Made by a program: the position numbers and the translations under genes
The notes under the pieces: generated by a model
Seen by the model: the letters and a program-made list of their open reading frames with translations, nothing else
Database searches by the model: none
What the model was told of the DNA's origin: nothing
NCBI GenBank assembly: GCA_013151865.1
Contig: JAADHN010000013.1
Location: 1 to 37,079, forward strand
Source of the DNA: Kiritimatiellota bacterium
GTDB lineage: Bacteria; Verrucomicrobiota; Lentisphaeria; Oligosphaerales; JAADHN01
Length of the DNA: 37,079 nucleotides
Direction of reading: 5' to 3'
In this document: positions 23,877-32,322 of the stretch, in pieces
How the letters are laid out: the number at the start of each line of letters is the position of its first letter
Position numbering within the stretch: the first letter of the stretch is position 1

Positions 23877-25052
23877 GTGAATACTCGCCGGCACATGCCT
23901 GGGATCGTGATGCTTGCCGAAGCCTGCTGCGGCGGGGTCTGGCGGCACCTGACCCTGGTGGCGCCGGGCCTGGCGGAGCGGGGGGTGGCCGTTCGCCTGA
24001 TACTGTCGCCGCTGCGGACCGACCTGGGGTTCGACGAAGACCTCGAGCAGTTGCGTGCCGCAGGTTGCACTGTGGATCTGCTGCCGATGCTCCGACGACC
24101 GGCCCCCGTCGCCGACCTCAGGGCGGTCGCGGCCGTGCGCCGAGTCTTGCGGAGTTCGCAGCCTTGCGTACTGCATACTCATGCCGCCAAAGGGGGACTG
24201 GTGGGGCGTTTGGCGGCGGTGGGGTTGCACGGCGTGCGCACGGTGCATTCGCCGCACGCCTTCTTCTTCGAGGCTTGGCCGCACGGTATACGGCGCCGGG
24301 CCGGAGCCGAGATCGAGCGATTTCTGGGCCGATTGACCGATGCGTATGTCCTGGTCTCGAATGCCGAGCGCGGGCCGGCCGTCGAGGACTGCGGCGTGCC
24401 AGCCCGGCGTCTGCGCGTCATCGAAAATGGCCTGCCCGAGTCGTTCCACTCGGAATTGTTGTCCCGGGCCGTGGCTCGGGAGCGACTCGGGATCGCGGAT
24501 TCGGAGCGGGCGGTTGGTTTTGTCGGACGGATCTGCGCCCAAAAGGGCGTGGATCTGCTCGTCGGCGCCGCCGGGGCGATCGTTGGGCAGGAGGGGACGC
24601 GGTCCCTGCGTTTTCACATGGTGGGCGACGGTCCGGATCGGGTCGCACTCGAACAGGAGGTCGCTCGCCTGGGAGCTTCGCGGTATGTCGCGTGGCATGG
24701 GCACCGTCGGGACGCGGCCCGTTTGTGGCCGGCTTTCGATCTGGCCGTGTTCCCTTCTCGCTACGAAGCACTACCGTATGCACTCATCGAGGCCTTGGCG
24801 GCCGGGACGGCGGTGCTTGTCAGCGACATACCGGGGCATTTTCCAAAAGCAGCCATGCGAGAGCAACTGGCCCGATTCGAGAGCGGTTCCGCACGCGCCC
24901 TGGCCACCGCCCTGCAGGAACTGCTTTGCGACAAGGACTGCCGACGGGAAGCGGCGCGCTGGGGGCGCGCGCTCGTGCGCAATGAATTTGGGCTGGATCG
25001 ACAGGTCTCCCGCCTGGAAGGCCTTTACCGGTCGCTCTCGGACCGGCCGTGA
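23877..25052 (+). CDS. GT4-family glycosyltransferase
   Basis: The protein has 391 residues with the GT-B layout of family 4. The N-terminal half has MLAEACCGGVWRHL (donor/acceptor loop glycines), VLHTHAAKGGLVGRL (98-112) and VHSPHAFFFEAW. The C-terminal half has AVGFVGRICAQKGVDLL (212-228), HMVGDGPD and FPSRYEALPYALIEALAAG, where E297 and E305 form the EX7E motif that binds the nucleotide-sugar donor. It probably adds a hexose-type sugar to a lipid- or saccharide-linked acceptor on the cytoplasmic side of the membrane, as in exopolysaccharide or O-antigen synthesis. It stands alone, with no polymerase, flippase or other transferase near it. The start given is GTG 23877; an ATG at 23895, just before the first conserved strand, is an equally good choice. 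Confidence 0.88.
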   Translation: MNTRRHMPGIVMLAEACCGGVWRHLTLVAPGLAERGVAVRLILSPLRTDLGFDEDLEQLRAAGCTVDLLPMLRRPAPVADLRAVAAVRRVLRSSQPCVLHTHAAKGGLVGRLAAVGLHGVRTVHSPHAFFFEAWPHGIRRRAGAEIERFLGRLTDAYVLVSNAERGPAVEDCGVPARRLRVIENGLPESFHSELLSRAVARERLGIADSERAVGFVGRICAQKGVDLLVGAAGAIVGQEGTRSLRFHMVGDGPDRVALEQEVARLGASRYVAWHGHRRDAARLWPAFDLAVFPSRYEALPYALIEALAAGTAVLVSDIPGHFPKAAMREQLARFESGSARALATALQELLCDKDCRREAARWGRALVRNEFGLDRQVSRLEGLYRSLSDRP

Positions 25053-25354
25053 GTCGGAGCAATGGTCTGCACTCCGAAGAGAGCCCGTCGGGGAATAGGC
25101 GCTCGGAGCTTGGGGCGGTATGTTATCGTGTCGTTGAATTGTGCAGACGGGTCCGATGGAATTCGCGGGTATGCTCCGGCACGGGTGATTGGGCGCCAAC
25201 CCGAAACAACGCGTCGGACGCGGGCGTTTTCCGGATGCGGCAGTGTGCCGTCGGTGCAATTCTGGGGCCTCGCGTGTACAAGGGGATAATCGGCGCGCTT
25301 CGCTATGAGGCGATGGCGTGCGCAGTCACACTCCGAGCATTGGGAAGGACTACG
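25053..25354. other. Gap of 302 bp upstream of the Na/Pi cotransporter gene
   Basis: A frame in phase with the cotransporter is open through the whole gap, starting with GTG overlapping the GT4 stop. Its translation is not protein-like, and the lipobox signal and ribosome binding site point to 25355. No convincing promoter was found; GATAAT near 25286 lacks a -35 partner. Confidence 0.45.
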
Positions 25355-27841
25355 ATGGTTTCATGGTTCACCCGTACTGCTTCGTGTCCGCCGCGTCGCT
25401 TCTTTGGGGCCCGTTTTCTGTTTCTCGTCTGCCTCCCGCTCTTGCTGGGAGGTTGTCATTCTGGGCCGGAGACCGAGATCGCCCAATTGGTGGTGAGGTC
25501 GGGGGCCGATCAATGCGGTTTGCCGGGGGGGGAATGTCCCAAACCTTTGGTTGTCGAAGTGCTCGGGCCACGGCGTCGGGGACTGCTTGGCGGTAAAGGT
25601 TGGGCCCATCCCGTACCGCAGGTGCGGGTGCGTTTTGCGCCGGCGGACCCGGCGGATGGTCTCGAGGTTGTCGGAGATTCCGAGGTCCTGACCAACGCGG
25701 CGGGGATGGTTCGGGTCACGGTGCGACTGGGGAAGAAGTTCGGAGACCAATACCTGAAGATCACCTTGCCGGATGTCCCCGGATTGTCCAGGACGGTCCG
25801 TTTCATCAGTGGGATCCAAGTGTCCGGAAACAAACAGGAGGCGCTGGCGGGGGATGTCTTGCATACGCCCATTACGGTAACGGTGGCTGACGAAAACGGC
25901 GATCCCTTGCAAGGCGTGCCGGTGTACTTCACGCTCGTCCACGCTCCCGGCAAGAAGGGTGAGCTCGAGGTGCTGCAACCGGTCACGGATGCCGAAGGCA
26001 ACGCGTTTACACAATTGCGGACCGACCCGCACGCAACGGGCAAATACGAAATCTTGGCCGAAGTTTCCGATCCGACCCGGAAGATCTGGACGCGCGGCGT
26101 CCGGTTGACGGCGCTGGCGCTGAATCGGACGCAGCTCATGATCGGCCTGCTCGGCGGACTCGGGATTTTCATTCTCGGCATGAAATTCATGAGCGACGGC
26201 TTGCAACAGGTCGCGGGTCCGCGCCTGAAATCCCTTCTTCAGATGTTCACCCGGAACCGGGTCGCCGGGGTCGCGGCCGGGACCGTGGTTACGGGCCTCA
26301 TCCAGTCGTCCAGCGCCTGTACCGTGATGGTGGTGGGATTCGTCAATGCCGGACTCCTGTCCTTGCGCCAAGCCATCGGCGTGATCTACGGAGCCAACAT
26401 CGGCACGACGGTCACGGCGCAAATGGTCTCGTTCAAGCTTGATGCCGTGGCCTTCCCGGCCATCACTCTCGGCGTCGCCTTGAGCCTGCTGGCCAAACGC
26501 CACACCACCCGGCACCTGGCGGAGGTCCTCTTCGGATTCGGCCTGCTCTTTTTCGGCATGAAACTCATGTCGACCCAGATGAAAGGCGTGGCGGGATTTC
26601 CGACTTTTGTGCATTTTTTCAGCCTTTTCGATTGCCGTCCCTCGGTGCCGGGAGGACTGATGCCCCTGCCGGCCGTTCTCGGGGCCATCGTCATCGGCGC
26701 CGCCATGACGACGATCGTCCAAAGCAGTTCCGCCGTAACCGGCCTGATTATTGCCCTGGCCACCAGTGGGCTCCTGAATTTTTGGACAGCAGTCCCCCTC
26801 ACTCTCGGCAGCAATATCGGGACGACGATCACGGCCCTTTTGGCCAGCATCGGAACCAATGCCCGAGCCAGGCAGTCGGCCATCGCCCACCTTCTTTTCA
26901 ATGTACTGGGAACGGTCTATATGGTGGCACTGTTCTATGTGACCGTGGACGGGATCCCGGTTTTCATGTACCTCGTGGATCAGATTACCGCAGGAGCGGT
27001 TTTCGCGGATATTCCCGAAAACGTTGGACGACACGTGGCATCTGCGCACACCTTGTTCAACGTGTTCAACGCCGTACTGTTCTTGCCGTTGGTGGCCCCT
27101 GTGGCATGGCTGTGTGAGCATGTGGTGCCCGTGAAAGACCGGGAAAGTCTCGCGATCCATACGTTGGAACCTCACCTTCTCGATGCCCCCGCCGTGGCCC
27201 TGCAGCAGAGTGTGCGGACCGCCTCGACAATGCTCGAAACCGCTTGGCAACAGGTGAAAAGCGGGTACGAAGCTGTCCGCGAGCGAGAGCCGGCTTCGCA
27301 AGCCGATTTTGTCGAACGGGAAGAGCAGATCGACAAGCTCCAGCATGATATCACCCAGTATCTGGTCGAACTCACGGCTCGGGAACTGTCCGAACAGCAG
27401 TCCCGGGTCATTCCGGACCTGATTCATTGCGTGAACGACATCGAGCGCATCGGGGACCACGCTACCAATCTCATGGAGCTGGCCCGGCAGGCCGCAGACA
27501 ACCGGATCAAGTTCTCGAAAAAGGCCCGGGAAGAACTGGACGGGCTGTTCAAACTGGTGAAGCGAATGGCCCGCAGTACGCGTGCGGCACTGCAAGCCGG
27601 CGCGACCGAGGCGACGGCCGAGGCGCTCAAAATCGAAGGCGAGGTCAATCGGCTGCGTGACGTGTTCGAGCATAATCACGTGCGGCGTCTCGAAAAGGGC
27701 AAATGCAGCGTGGTGAGCGGCGTGGTGTACGTGGACGTCGTCGGCAACTTGGAACGTATTGCCGACCACCTCAGCAATATTGCCGAACGCGCCCCGGCCA
27801 TTCATTCCCACGGTGACGGTGTGAGCATGATCGATACATGA
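25355..27841 (+). CDS. Na/Pi cotransporter (NptA/YjbB family) with N-terminal lipobox, Ig-like domains and C-terminal PhoU
   Basis: The protein has 828 residues. A lipoprotein-like signal (FLFLVCLPLLLGGC, Cys34) is followed by two Ig-like regions: about 65-150, and about 153-255 with ITVTVADENGDPLQGVPVYF and TDAEGNAFTQL, the pattern of bacterial Ig-like (Big-1, invasin-type) domains. The Na/Pi cotransporter region (about 258-590) has two inverted halves, each with GLIQSSSACTVM (Q317-S320) or TIVQSSSAVTGL (Q456-S459) and a GANIGTT/GSNIGTT motif. A helical PhoU-like region (about 612-820) ends the protein. NptA-type proteins move phosphate with sodium; the PhoU tail is common in this family, but the lipobox plus Ig region is not. 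ATG 25355 has AAGGA 5 nt upstream. A response regulator gene follows 120 bp downstream. Confidence 0.9.
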   Translation: MVSWFTRTASCPPRRFFGARFLFLVCLPLLLGGCHSGPETEIAQLVVRSGADQCGLPGGECPKPLVVEVLGPRRRGLLGGKGWAHPVPQVRVRFAPADPADGLEVVGDSEVLTNAAGMVRVTVRLGKKFGDQYLKITLPDVPGLSRTVRFISGIQVSGNKQEALAGDVLHTPITVTVADENGDPLQGVPVYFTLVHAPGKKGELEVLQPVTDAEGNAFTQLRTDPHATGKYEILAEVSDPTRKIWTRGVRLTALALNRTQLMIGLLGGLGIFILGMKFMSDGLQQVAGPRLKSLLQMFTRNRVAGVAAGTVVTGLIQSSSACTVMVVGFVNAGLLSLRQAIGVIYGANIGTTVTAQMVSFKLDAVAFPAITLGVALSLLAKRHTTRHLAEVLFGFGLLFFGMKLMSTQMKGVAGFPTFVHFFSLFDCRPSVPGGLMPLPAVLGAIVIGAAMTTIVQSSSAVTGLIIALATSGLLNFWTAVPLTLGSNIGTTITALLASIGTNARARQSAIAHLLFNVLGTVYMVALFYVTVDGIPVFMYLVDQITAGAVFADIPENVGRHVASAHTLFNVFNAVLFLPLVAPVAWLCEHVVPVKDRESLAIHTLEPHLLDAPAVALQQSVRTASTMLETAWQQVKSGYEAVREREPASQADFVEREEQIDKLQHDITQYLVELTARELSEQQSRVIPDLIHCVNDIERIGDHATNLMELARQAADNRIKFSKKAREELDGLFKLVKRMARSTRAALQAGATEATAEALKIEGEVNRLRDVFEHNHVRRLEKGKCSVVSGVVYVDVVGNLERIADHLSNIAERAPAIHSHGDGVSMIDT

Positions 27842-27961
27842 CCGTACGGATTACGTGTGCGAACCCGGGACGGGACGGCGGCGTCGGGGTGCGCCCGAGC
27901 GGCCTGGAACACTGGTAACGACGGCCTGCCACCCAGCGCACGCGACCCAAAGAGGCTGCGG

Positions 27962-28630
27962 ATGGAAGAGAAACCGATGCGAATACTGGTGGCGGACGAC
28001 GATCCGGTCTCTCGCCGTTTGCTTGAGGTTTGGCTTCAGAAGTGGGGGTGCGAGGTCGTCCAGGCCCGGGACGGGGCCGAGGCCTGGGCCGTCTTGGAAA
28101 ACCCGAACAGCCGCCCCCCTATTGCTTTGCTCGACTGGATGATGCCCGAGATCGACGGTGTCGAACTTTGCCGTCGGCTGCGCCGGAGGGAAAAAGAAAT
28201 CGGGGTGTCCGTGCCGGTGTATGTTGTGCTGGTGACTGCGCTGGTCGCGAAGCGCCAGGTTGCCGCCGGCCTCGATGCCGGGGCGGATGATTATATGACC
28301 AAGCCCTGCGATCCCGAGGAGCTGCGTGCCCGTGTCGAGGTGGCGCGGCGATTCGTAAAACTCGAAACCGCCCTTGCTGAGCGTGTGCGCGAACTCGAGG
28401 AGGCTGCCGAGCACATTCGCACTCTACAAGGGATCCTGCCGATCTGTATGTACTGCAAACGGATCAGAAACGACGAACAATACTGGCAGCAAGTCGAGAG
28501 TTACATCAGCGAGCGGACCGAGGCTTTATTCAGTCACTCGATCTGTCCGGAGTGCTACAAGAAGCACGTCGAACCGCAGCTTTTGGAACTTGAGGCGCAG
28601 CATCAGTCGACCACAGACGCCCCCGAATGA
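27962..28630 (+). CDS. Response regulator with C-terminal CxxC...CxxC module
   Basis: A 222-residue protein. Residues 6-128 are a receiver domain: acidic pocket D12-D13, phospho-acceptor D58 in LLDWMMPEIDG, T92 in VVLVTAL and K114 in YMTKPCDPEEL. A coiled-coil linker (RFVKLETALAERVRELEEAA) leads to a module at about 157-205 reading LPICMYCKRIRNDEQYW and SHSICPECYKKH. C162/C165 and C195/C198 form a likely zinc site. I recall this LPICxYCKxIR module at the ends of many response regulators and sensor proteins in deltaproteobacteria and PVC bacteria; its function is unknown. There is no DNA-binding or enzymatic output domain, so it probably acts by protein contact. No cognate kinase is in the window. 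ATG 27962 follows AAAGAGG by 6 nt; ATG 27977, giving MRILVADDD, is also possible. Confidence 0.9.
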   Translation: MEEKPMRILVADDDPVSRRLLEVWLQKWGCEVVQARDGAEAWAVLENPNSRPPIALLDWMMPEIDGVELCRRLRRREKEIGVSVPVYVVLVTALVAKRQVAAGLDAGADDYMTKPCDPEELRARVEVARRFVKLETALAERVRELEEAAEHIRTLQGILPICMYCKRIRNDEQYWQQVESYISERTEALFSHSICPECYKKHVEPQLLELEAQHQSTTDAPE

Positions 28631-28744
28631 AGGGCCGCGGACGGTGCGGGCGCCTGCTCTCGGCGGCTAAAACACCCAAGAACGTCCCGAATCGGCCGAA
28701 CCTGCGGTCGATCCTGCTGCCGAACAGGCCGGGGGGTTGTCGTC

Positions 28745-31700
28745 ATGTATGCACAGCTCGTCTTCCCGTGTGTCCTTGTCGCGACGGCCGTGGCGCTGAC
28801 CGGACGCGCCGCCGACATGTCCACGGCGGCATCATGGATCTGGTACCCCGAGGATGTGGCCACCCAAGGAGTGCGCCAAACTCGCTACCTGCGGAAGACG
28901 TTGACCCTCGACTCCCCCTGCGAAACTGCCCGACTGCGGGTCCGGGCCGACGATGCCTACACGCTGCGCATCAACGGCGGTACCGCCCCCAAACCGCTCC
29001 GGAGCGGTCCGGACGGCGACCTCTACGACTTGGCGCGTGTCCTCCATCCCGGCAAAAACGTTCTGGCTTTCTCGGTCTACAATGCCGCGGGAAAAGGCGG
29101 GTTGATCGTCACTGGAACCCTTCGCGAAAAGAACGGTACAGTCATCCCCGTTTATTCCGACCGTTCGTTTCGGACGTCTCGCTCCGATCCGGAAGGATGG
29201 GACCGATCCGGGTTCGACGACTCAAAGTGGCCGGCGGCCGGCATCGTGGGTAGCGCTTTTTCGGCGCCGTGGTTCGAACATCCGGCCTTCGACATGACGC
29301 CGTTCATTCGGCCGGACGAATGGAAGCAGTGGAACGCACTGCGGGCACGATTGCTCGAACTTCCCGAAGGCCTCGAACGCGAGGCCCCGGCGCGCGCGAA
29401 GTTCGCATTCCCCAACGGCTCGTGCACTCTGATCATCAACGGCGAACCCCGGGCGCCGCTGATTTATCGCGGCACGGTGGATCCCCTGTCGAGTCATGGG
29501 CGGCGGCAGATCGCCCTGTTCCGGGACGCCGGCGTGCATGTCTACACCGCCTATCTCCCGCTGGCCTCGTGTTGGACCGGTCCGGGCAAATACCGGTTCG
29601 ACGCCCTGGACGACCGCGTCCGCGGTTACCTGTCGGTGGATCCCGCCGCGCACATTATTCTCATCCTGCGCCTGGTGCCGCCGCGATGGTGGATGGACGC
29701 TCACCCGAAGGAACTGGTCCGGTATGCCGCCGGCGCGGACTACAACACCACCGACGAATGCGGCCGCGTCCGACGGCCCTCGCTCGCCTCGAAAACGTGG
29801 CGGCGCGAGGCCCTCGCCATTTGGCGCGCCGCCATCGAACACCTCGAAGCCAAACCGTGGGGCAAACGCGTCATCGGCTATCAGCCCGGATACGGCATCT
29901 ACACCGAATGGCACTACTTCGGCAGTTGGCGCGACCAGATGCCGGACACCGGTCCGGCCATGACCGCCTGTTTCCGCGCCTGGCTGCGCAGAAAGTACGG
30001 CACGGTCGAGCGGCTGCGCGCGGCCTGGGGAACGACGGACGCCACGTTCGACACCGCCGCCGTGCCCGGAGTCGCCCCGCGGCGAGACGCCGGCCCGCTC
30101 GGCCTCCGCCGGCCCGTGCGTGGACGCCGAGTCATGGATTACTACCACTGCCAGCAGGAGGTGACCGCCGACGATGTGGAAGCGTTCTGCGCCGCCGCCA
30201 AGAAGTCTACCGGCGGGCGAGTCGTCTGCGGCGCCTTCTATGGGTATTTCTACGGCGTGCTGCCGCAAACCCAAGGCGGACACCTGGAACTCGAACGGTT
30301 GCTGCGTTCGCCGGCCATCGATTACTTCGCCGCCCCGTACGATTACAGTCACCGCCTGATGGGAGACGACGGACGACTCCGCGGGATCGTCGACGCCTTC
30401 GCCGCCGCGGGCAAAGTCCACATGATCGAGGCGGATACGCGTACTTTCCTGCATCCGCGCAACGAGTACGGACGGCTGGCGGACCGGAAACAAACTCTTG
30501 CCGCCATCCGCCGGGAAGTCGCCACCGCACTGACGCACGGTTGCGCGCTGTGGTGGGCCGACTTCGGGGGCGACGGTTCCGCCGGCTGGTACGACGACCC
30601 CGCCCTCATTGCGGAAGTGAAGCGCATGGTCCGCCTGTCCGAGGACCGCCTGCGGCGCCCACGGAAACGGCAGGCCCAAGTGGCACTGGTGTGCGATCTC
30701 CGCAGTTGCTACTGGCTGGGGGACGGCGCCGCCATGCGCACGCACCTGGCGTTGGTGGATCACGTGACCACGGAGTTGTACCGCACGGGCACGCCGTTCG
30801 ATACCATCCTCCTGTCGCAGCTGATCGCACGTCCGCAGCCGCAGTATCGCGTCCTGATTTTTCTGAACACCCTGCAGGTGACAGCCGCGCAACGCGCCGC
30901 CCTGCCGGAGATTGTCCGAGACCGAGCCGTCCTGTGGTTGTGGGCTCCCGGCATCACCGACGGCCGCCGGTTCGGGCCGGAACTGGTCCGGGCACTCACC
31001 GGTTTTCGCGTGCGTCTGGACGGCGACGGCCTGCCCGTCTCAACCGTTGAATGCAGGACGGAACACCCGTTGACCGCAGACGTTCCCGCGGTTGATGCCC
31101 CGGAACTGACCGAACAGTCATCAACGCCGATCTTCGAGTATCGCAAGCCCGAAAACTGGTACAATCCGCGCAACGCCGAGACCATGCGCCGCGACTATAC
31201 AAACTACACGTGGGCCGCGACAGGGACGCGGTTTCGCTGGACCGTGGCCACGCGCGGTCCTTGGACCGACATTCACCTCCGGGCACGCATCCAATCCTGC
31301 GACGGGTTGCGCCTCAGGCTTTCGGGGACCGGTGCATGCGCCGGTGCGGCCCTGCGCGTTGCGATCAAAGGAGCGGACGGCGGCGAGTTCGTCGCGCCCG
31401 GATTCACCGTTCCCCGCGTGCCGACTGCCCGGGTCCTGCCGTTTCAGGCATTTAAAAGGGCCTCGTGGTACCGCGGAAAAGCCACGAAAATCGCGTTCCC
31501 GTTGAAAGGCCTGAAACTGATATTGAACGGCGTCGCCGCAGACCGCTCCGGCACGCTCATGCTCGACGATCTCGCCGCGGTCAAGGGGGACGTCAAGCAC
31601 AGGAAACTGCGCCGGTACAGCGATCCCGGGACCGCCGCTCCGATCCTGACCATCGACGACCAAGCGCCGGAAACGGTCGTTCTGGGGCGAGATCCGGGCA

Positions 31701-32023
31701 GCGGGCGCGCCGTGCTGGCGTGCCGGGGCGAGGCCGGCCGACGGCACGTCCTGTCCACCGTCCCATTCGTACCGCGTTCGGTGCTGGCGGCGCTGTTGGA
31801 CGAGTCCGGCGCGATTCGGTTCATCCGCTCCGACCGAGTTATCGTGCGGGCCGATTCCGAGTTGGTGAGCCTGCACACCGCAACGGGAGGCCGTTTCTCA
31901 CTGCACCTGCCCGGACCGGATGTGGTGCGGGACGCGCTCTCCGGCCGGCGGCTCGGCACAGGCCCCACCTTCGAGGTCGTGCTGCCGCCCGATTCGACCA
32001 CCCTCTTCCGTCTGGGCGACTGA
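28745..32023 (+). CDS. Secreted GH42-like beta-galactosidase-type glycoside hydrolase
   Basis: The protein has 1092 residues with a signal peptide (LVFPCVLVATAVALTGRA). Residues about 28-165 form a rhamnosidase-N/GH2-like sugar-binding sandwich (WIWYPED...RYLRKTL, RVRADDAYTLRING, GWDRSGFDDSKWP). The TIM barrel runs from about 235 to 640. IGYQPGYGIYTEWHYFG places E388 as the likely acid/base, and VHMIEADTRTF places E562 as the likely nucleophile. FRAWLRRKYGTVERLRAAWG is a hallmark of GH42. Residues about 660-800 resemble the trimerisation domain (ALVCDLRSCYWLG, FDTILLSQL, YRVLIFLNTLQV). A late sandwich region (about 830-960) and a short C-terminal beta domain follow. GH42 enzymes usually remove beta-galactose; large secreted members like this are uncharacterised. 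The response regulator gene ends 114 bp upstream. ATG 28745 begins the signal peptide; the upstream G-run is a poor ribosome binding site. Confidence 0.83.
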   Translation: MYAQLVFPCVLVATAVALTGRAADMSTAASWIWYPEDVATQGVRQTRYLRKTLTLDSPCETARLRVRADDAYTLRINGGTAPKPLRSGPDGDLYDLARVLHPGKNVLAFSVYNAAGKGGLIVTGTLREKNGTVIPVYSDRSFRTSRSDPEGWDRSGFDDSKWPAAGIVGSAFSAPWFEHPAFDMTPFIRPDEWKQWNALRARLLELPEGLEREAPARAKFAFPNGSCTLIINGEPRAPLIYRGTVDPLSSHGRRQIALFRDAGVHVYTAYLPLASCWTGPGKYRFDALDDRVRGYLSVDPAAHIILILRLVPPRWWMDAHPKELVRYAAGADYNTTDECGRVRRPSLASKTWRREALAIWRAAIEHLEAKPWGKRVIGYQPGYGIYTEWHYFGSWRDQMPDTGPAMTACFRAWLRRKYGTVERLRAAWGTTDATFDTAAVPGVAPRRDAGPLGLRRPVRGRRVMDYYHCQQEVTADDVEAFCAAAKKSTGGRVVCGAFYGYFYGVLPQTQGGHLELERLLRSPAIDYFAAPYDYSHRLMGDDGRLRGIVDAFAAAGKVHMIEADTRTFLHPRNEYGRLADRKQTLAAIRREVATALTHGCALWWADFGGDGSAGWYDDPALIAEVKRMVRLSEDRLRRPRKRQAQVALVCDLRSCYWLGDGAAMRTHLALVDHVTTELYRTGTPFDTILLSQLIARPQPQYRVLIFLNTLQVTAAQRAALPEIVRDRAVLWLWAPGITDGRRFGPELVRALTGFRVRLDGDGLPVSTVECRTEHPLTADVPAVDAPELTEQSSTPIFEYRKPENWYNPRNAETMRRDYTNYTWAATGTRFRWTVATRGPWTDIHLRARIQSCDGLRLRLSGTGACAGAALRVAIKGADGGEFVAPGFTVPRVPTARVLPFQAFKRASWYRGKATKIAFPLKGLKLILNGVAADRSGTLMLDDLAAVKGDVKHRKLRRYSDPGTAAPILTIDDQAPETVVLGRDPGSGRAVLACRGEAGRRHVLSTVPFVPRSVLAALLDESGAIRFIRSDRVIVRADSELVSLHTATGGRFSLHLPGPDVVRDALSGRRLGTGPTFEVVLPPDSTTLFRLGD

Positions 32024-32322
32024 TGCCACGGCCCTTCTCTCACTCAGAGAGGCGTTGCGGAATCAGATCACGGCATCCGTGGCGCCGGTATTCACCCGCG
32101 TAGCGTAAACTTGGAAAACTTGGGGACATGCAAATTGAACGAACGCACAGTCCGGGCAACAGTTTGTGGAAGACTGTTTAGACGGGCGGGAGAGCCGCGC
32201 CTCTCGACAAACTGATCGGAGTATTGCCGATCAGTCAACCGATGTGCGTGTTCCGCTTGCGCGCCCCGAGGACCTTTGGAGCATGCTCGCAAGCCCCTTG
32301 CGCTGCCCTCGGGCAGGCGCCC
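32024..32322. other. Convergent intergenic region with a 9-bp hairpin
   Basis: actgatcgg (32211-32219) pairs perfectly with ccgatcagt (32227-32235) around a 7-nt loop and could help to end transcription from either side, though no T-tract is seen. The stretch acttggaaaacttggggac (about 32108-32126) has an internal direct repeat and recalls the GGGGAC-type repeats near REP transposases. No gene is visible. Confidence 0.4.

Noticed and set aside
25049-25354. Start of the Na/Pi protein at a GTG overlapping the GT4 stop
   Set aside because: The added 102 residues lack any recognisable feature and would bury the lipobox signal; AAGGA before 25355 is better.
25361-27811. 816-codon minus-strand frame opposite the Na/Pi gene
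   Set aside because: Histidine/glutamine/arginine-rich mirror of the coding strand's codon pattern; the plus strand encodes a clear known family.
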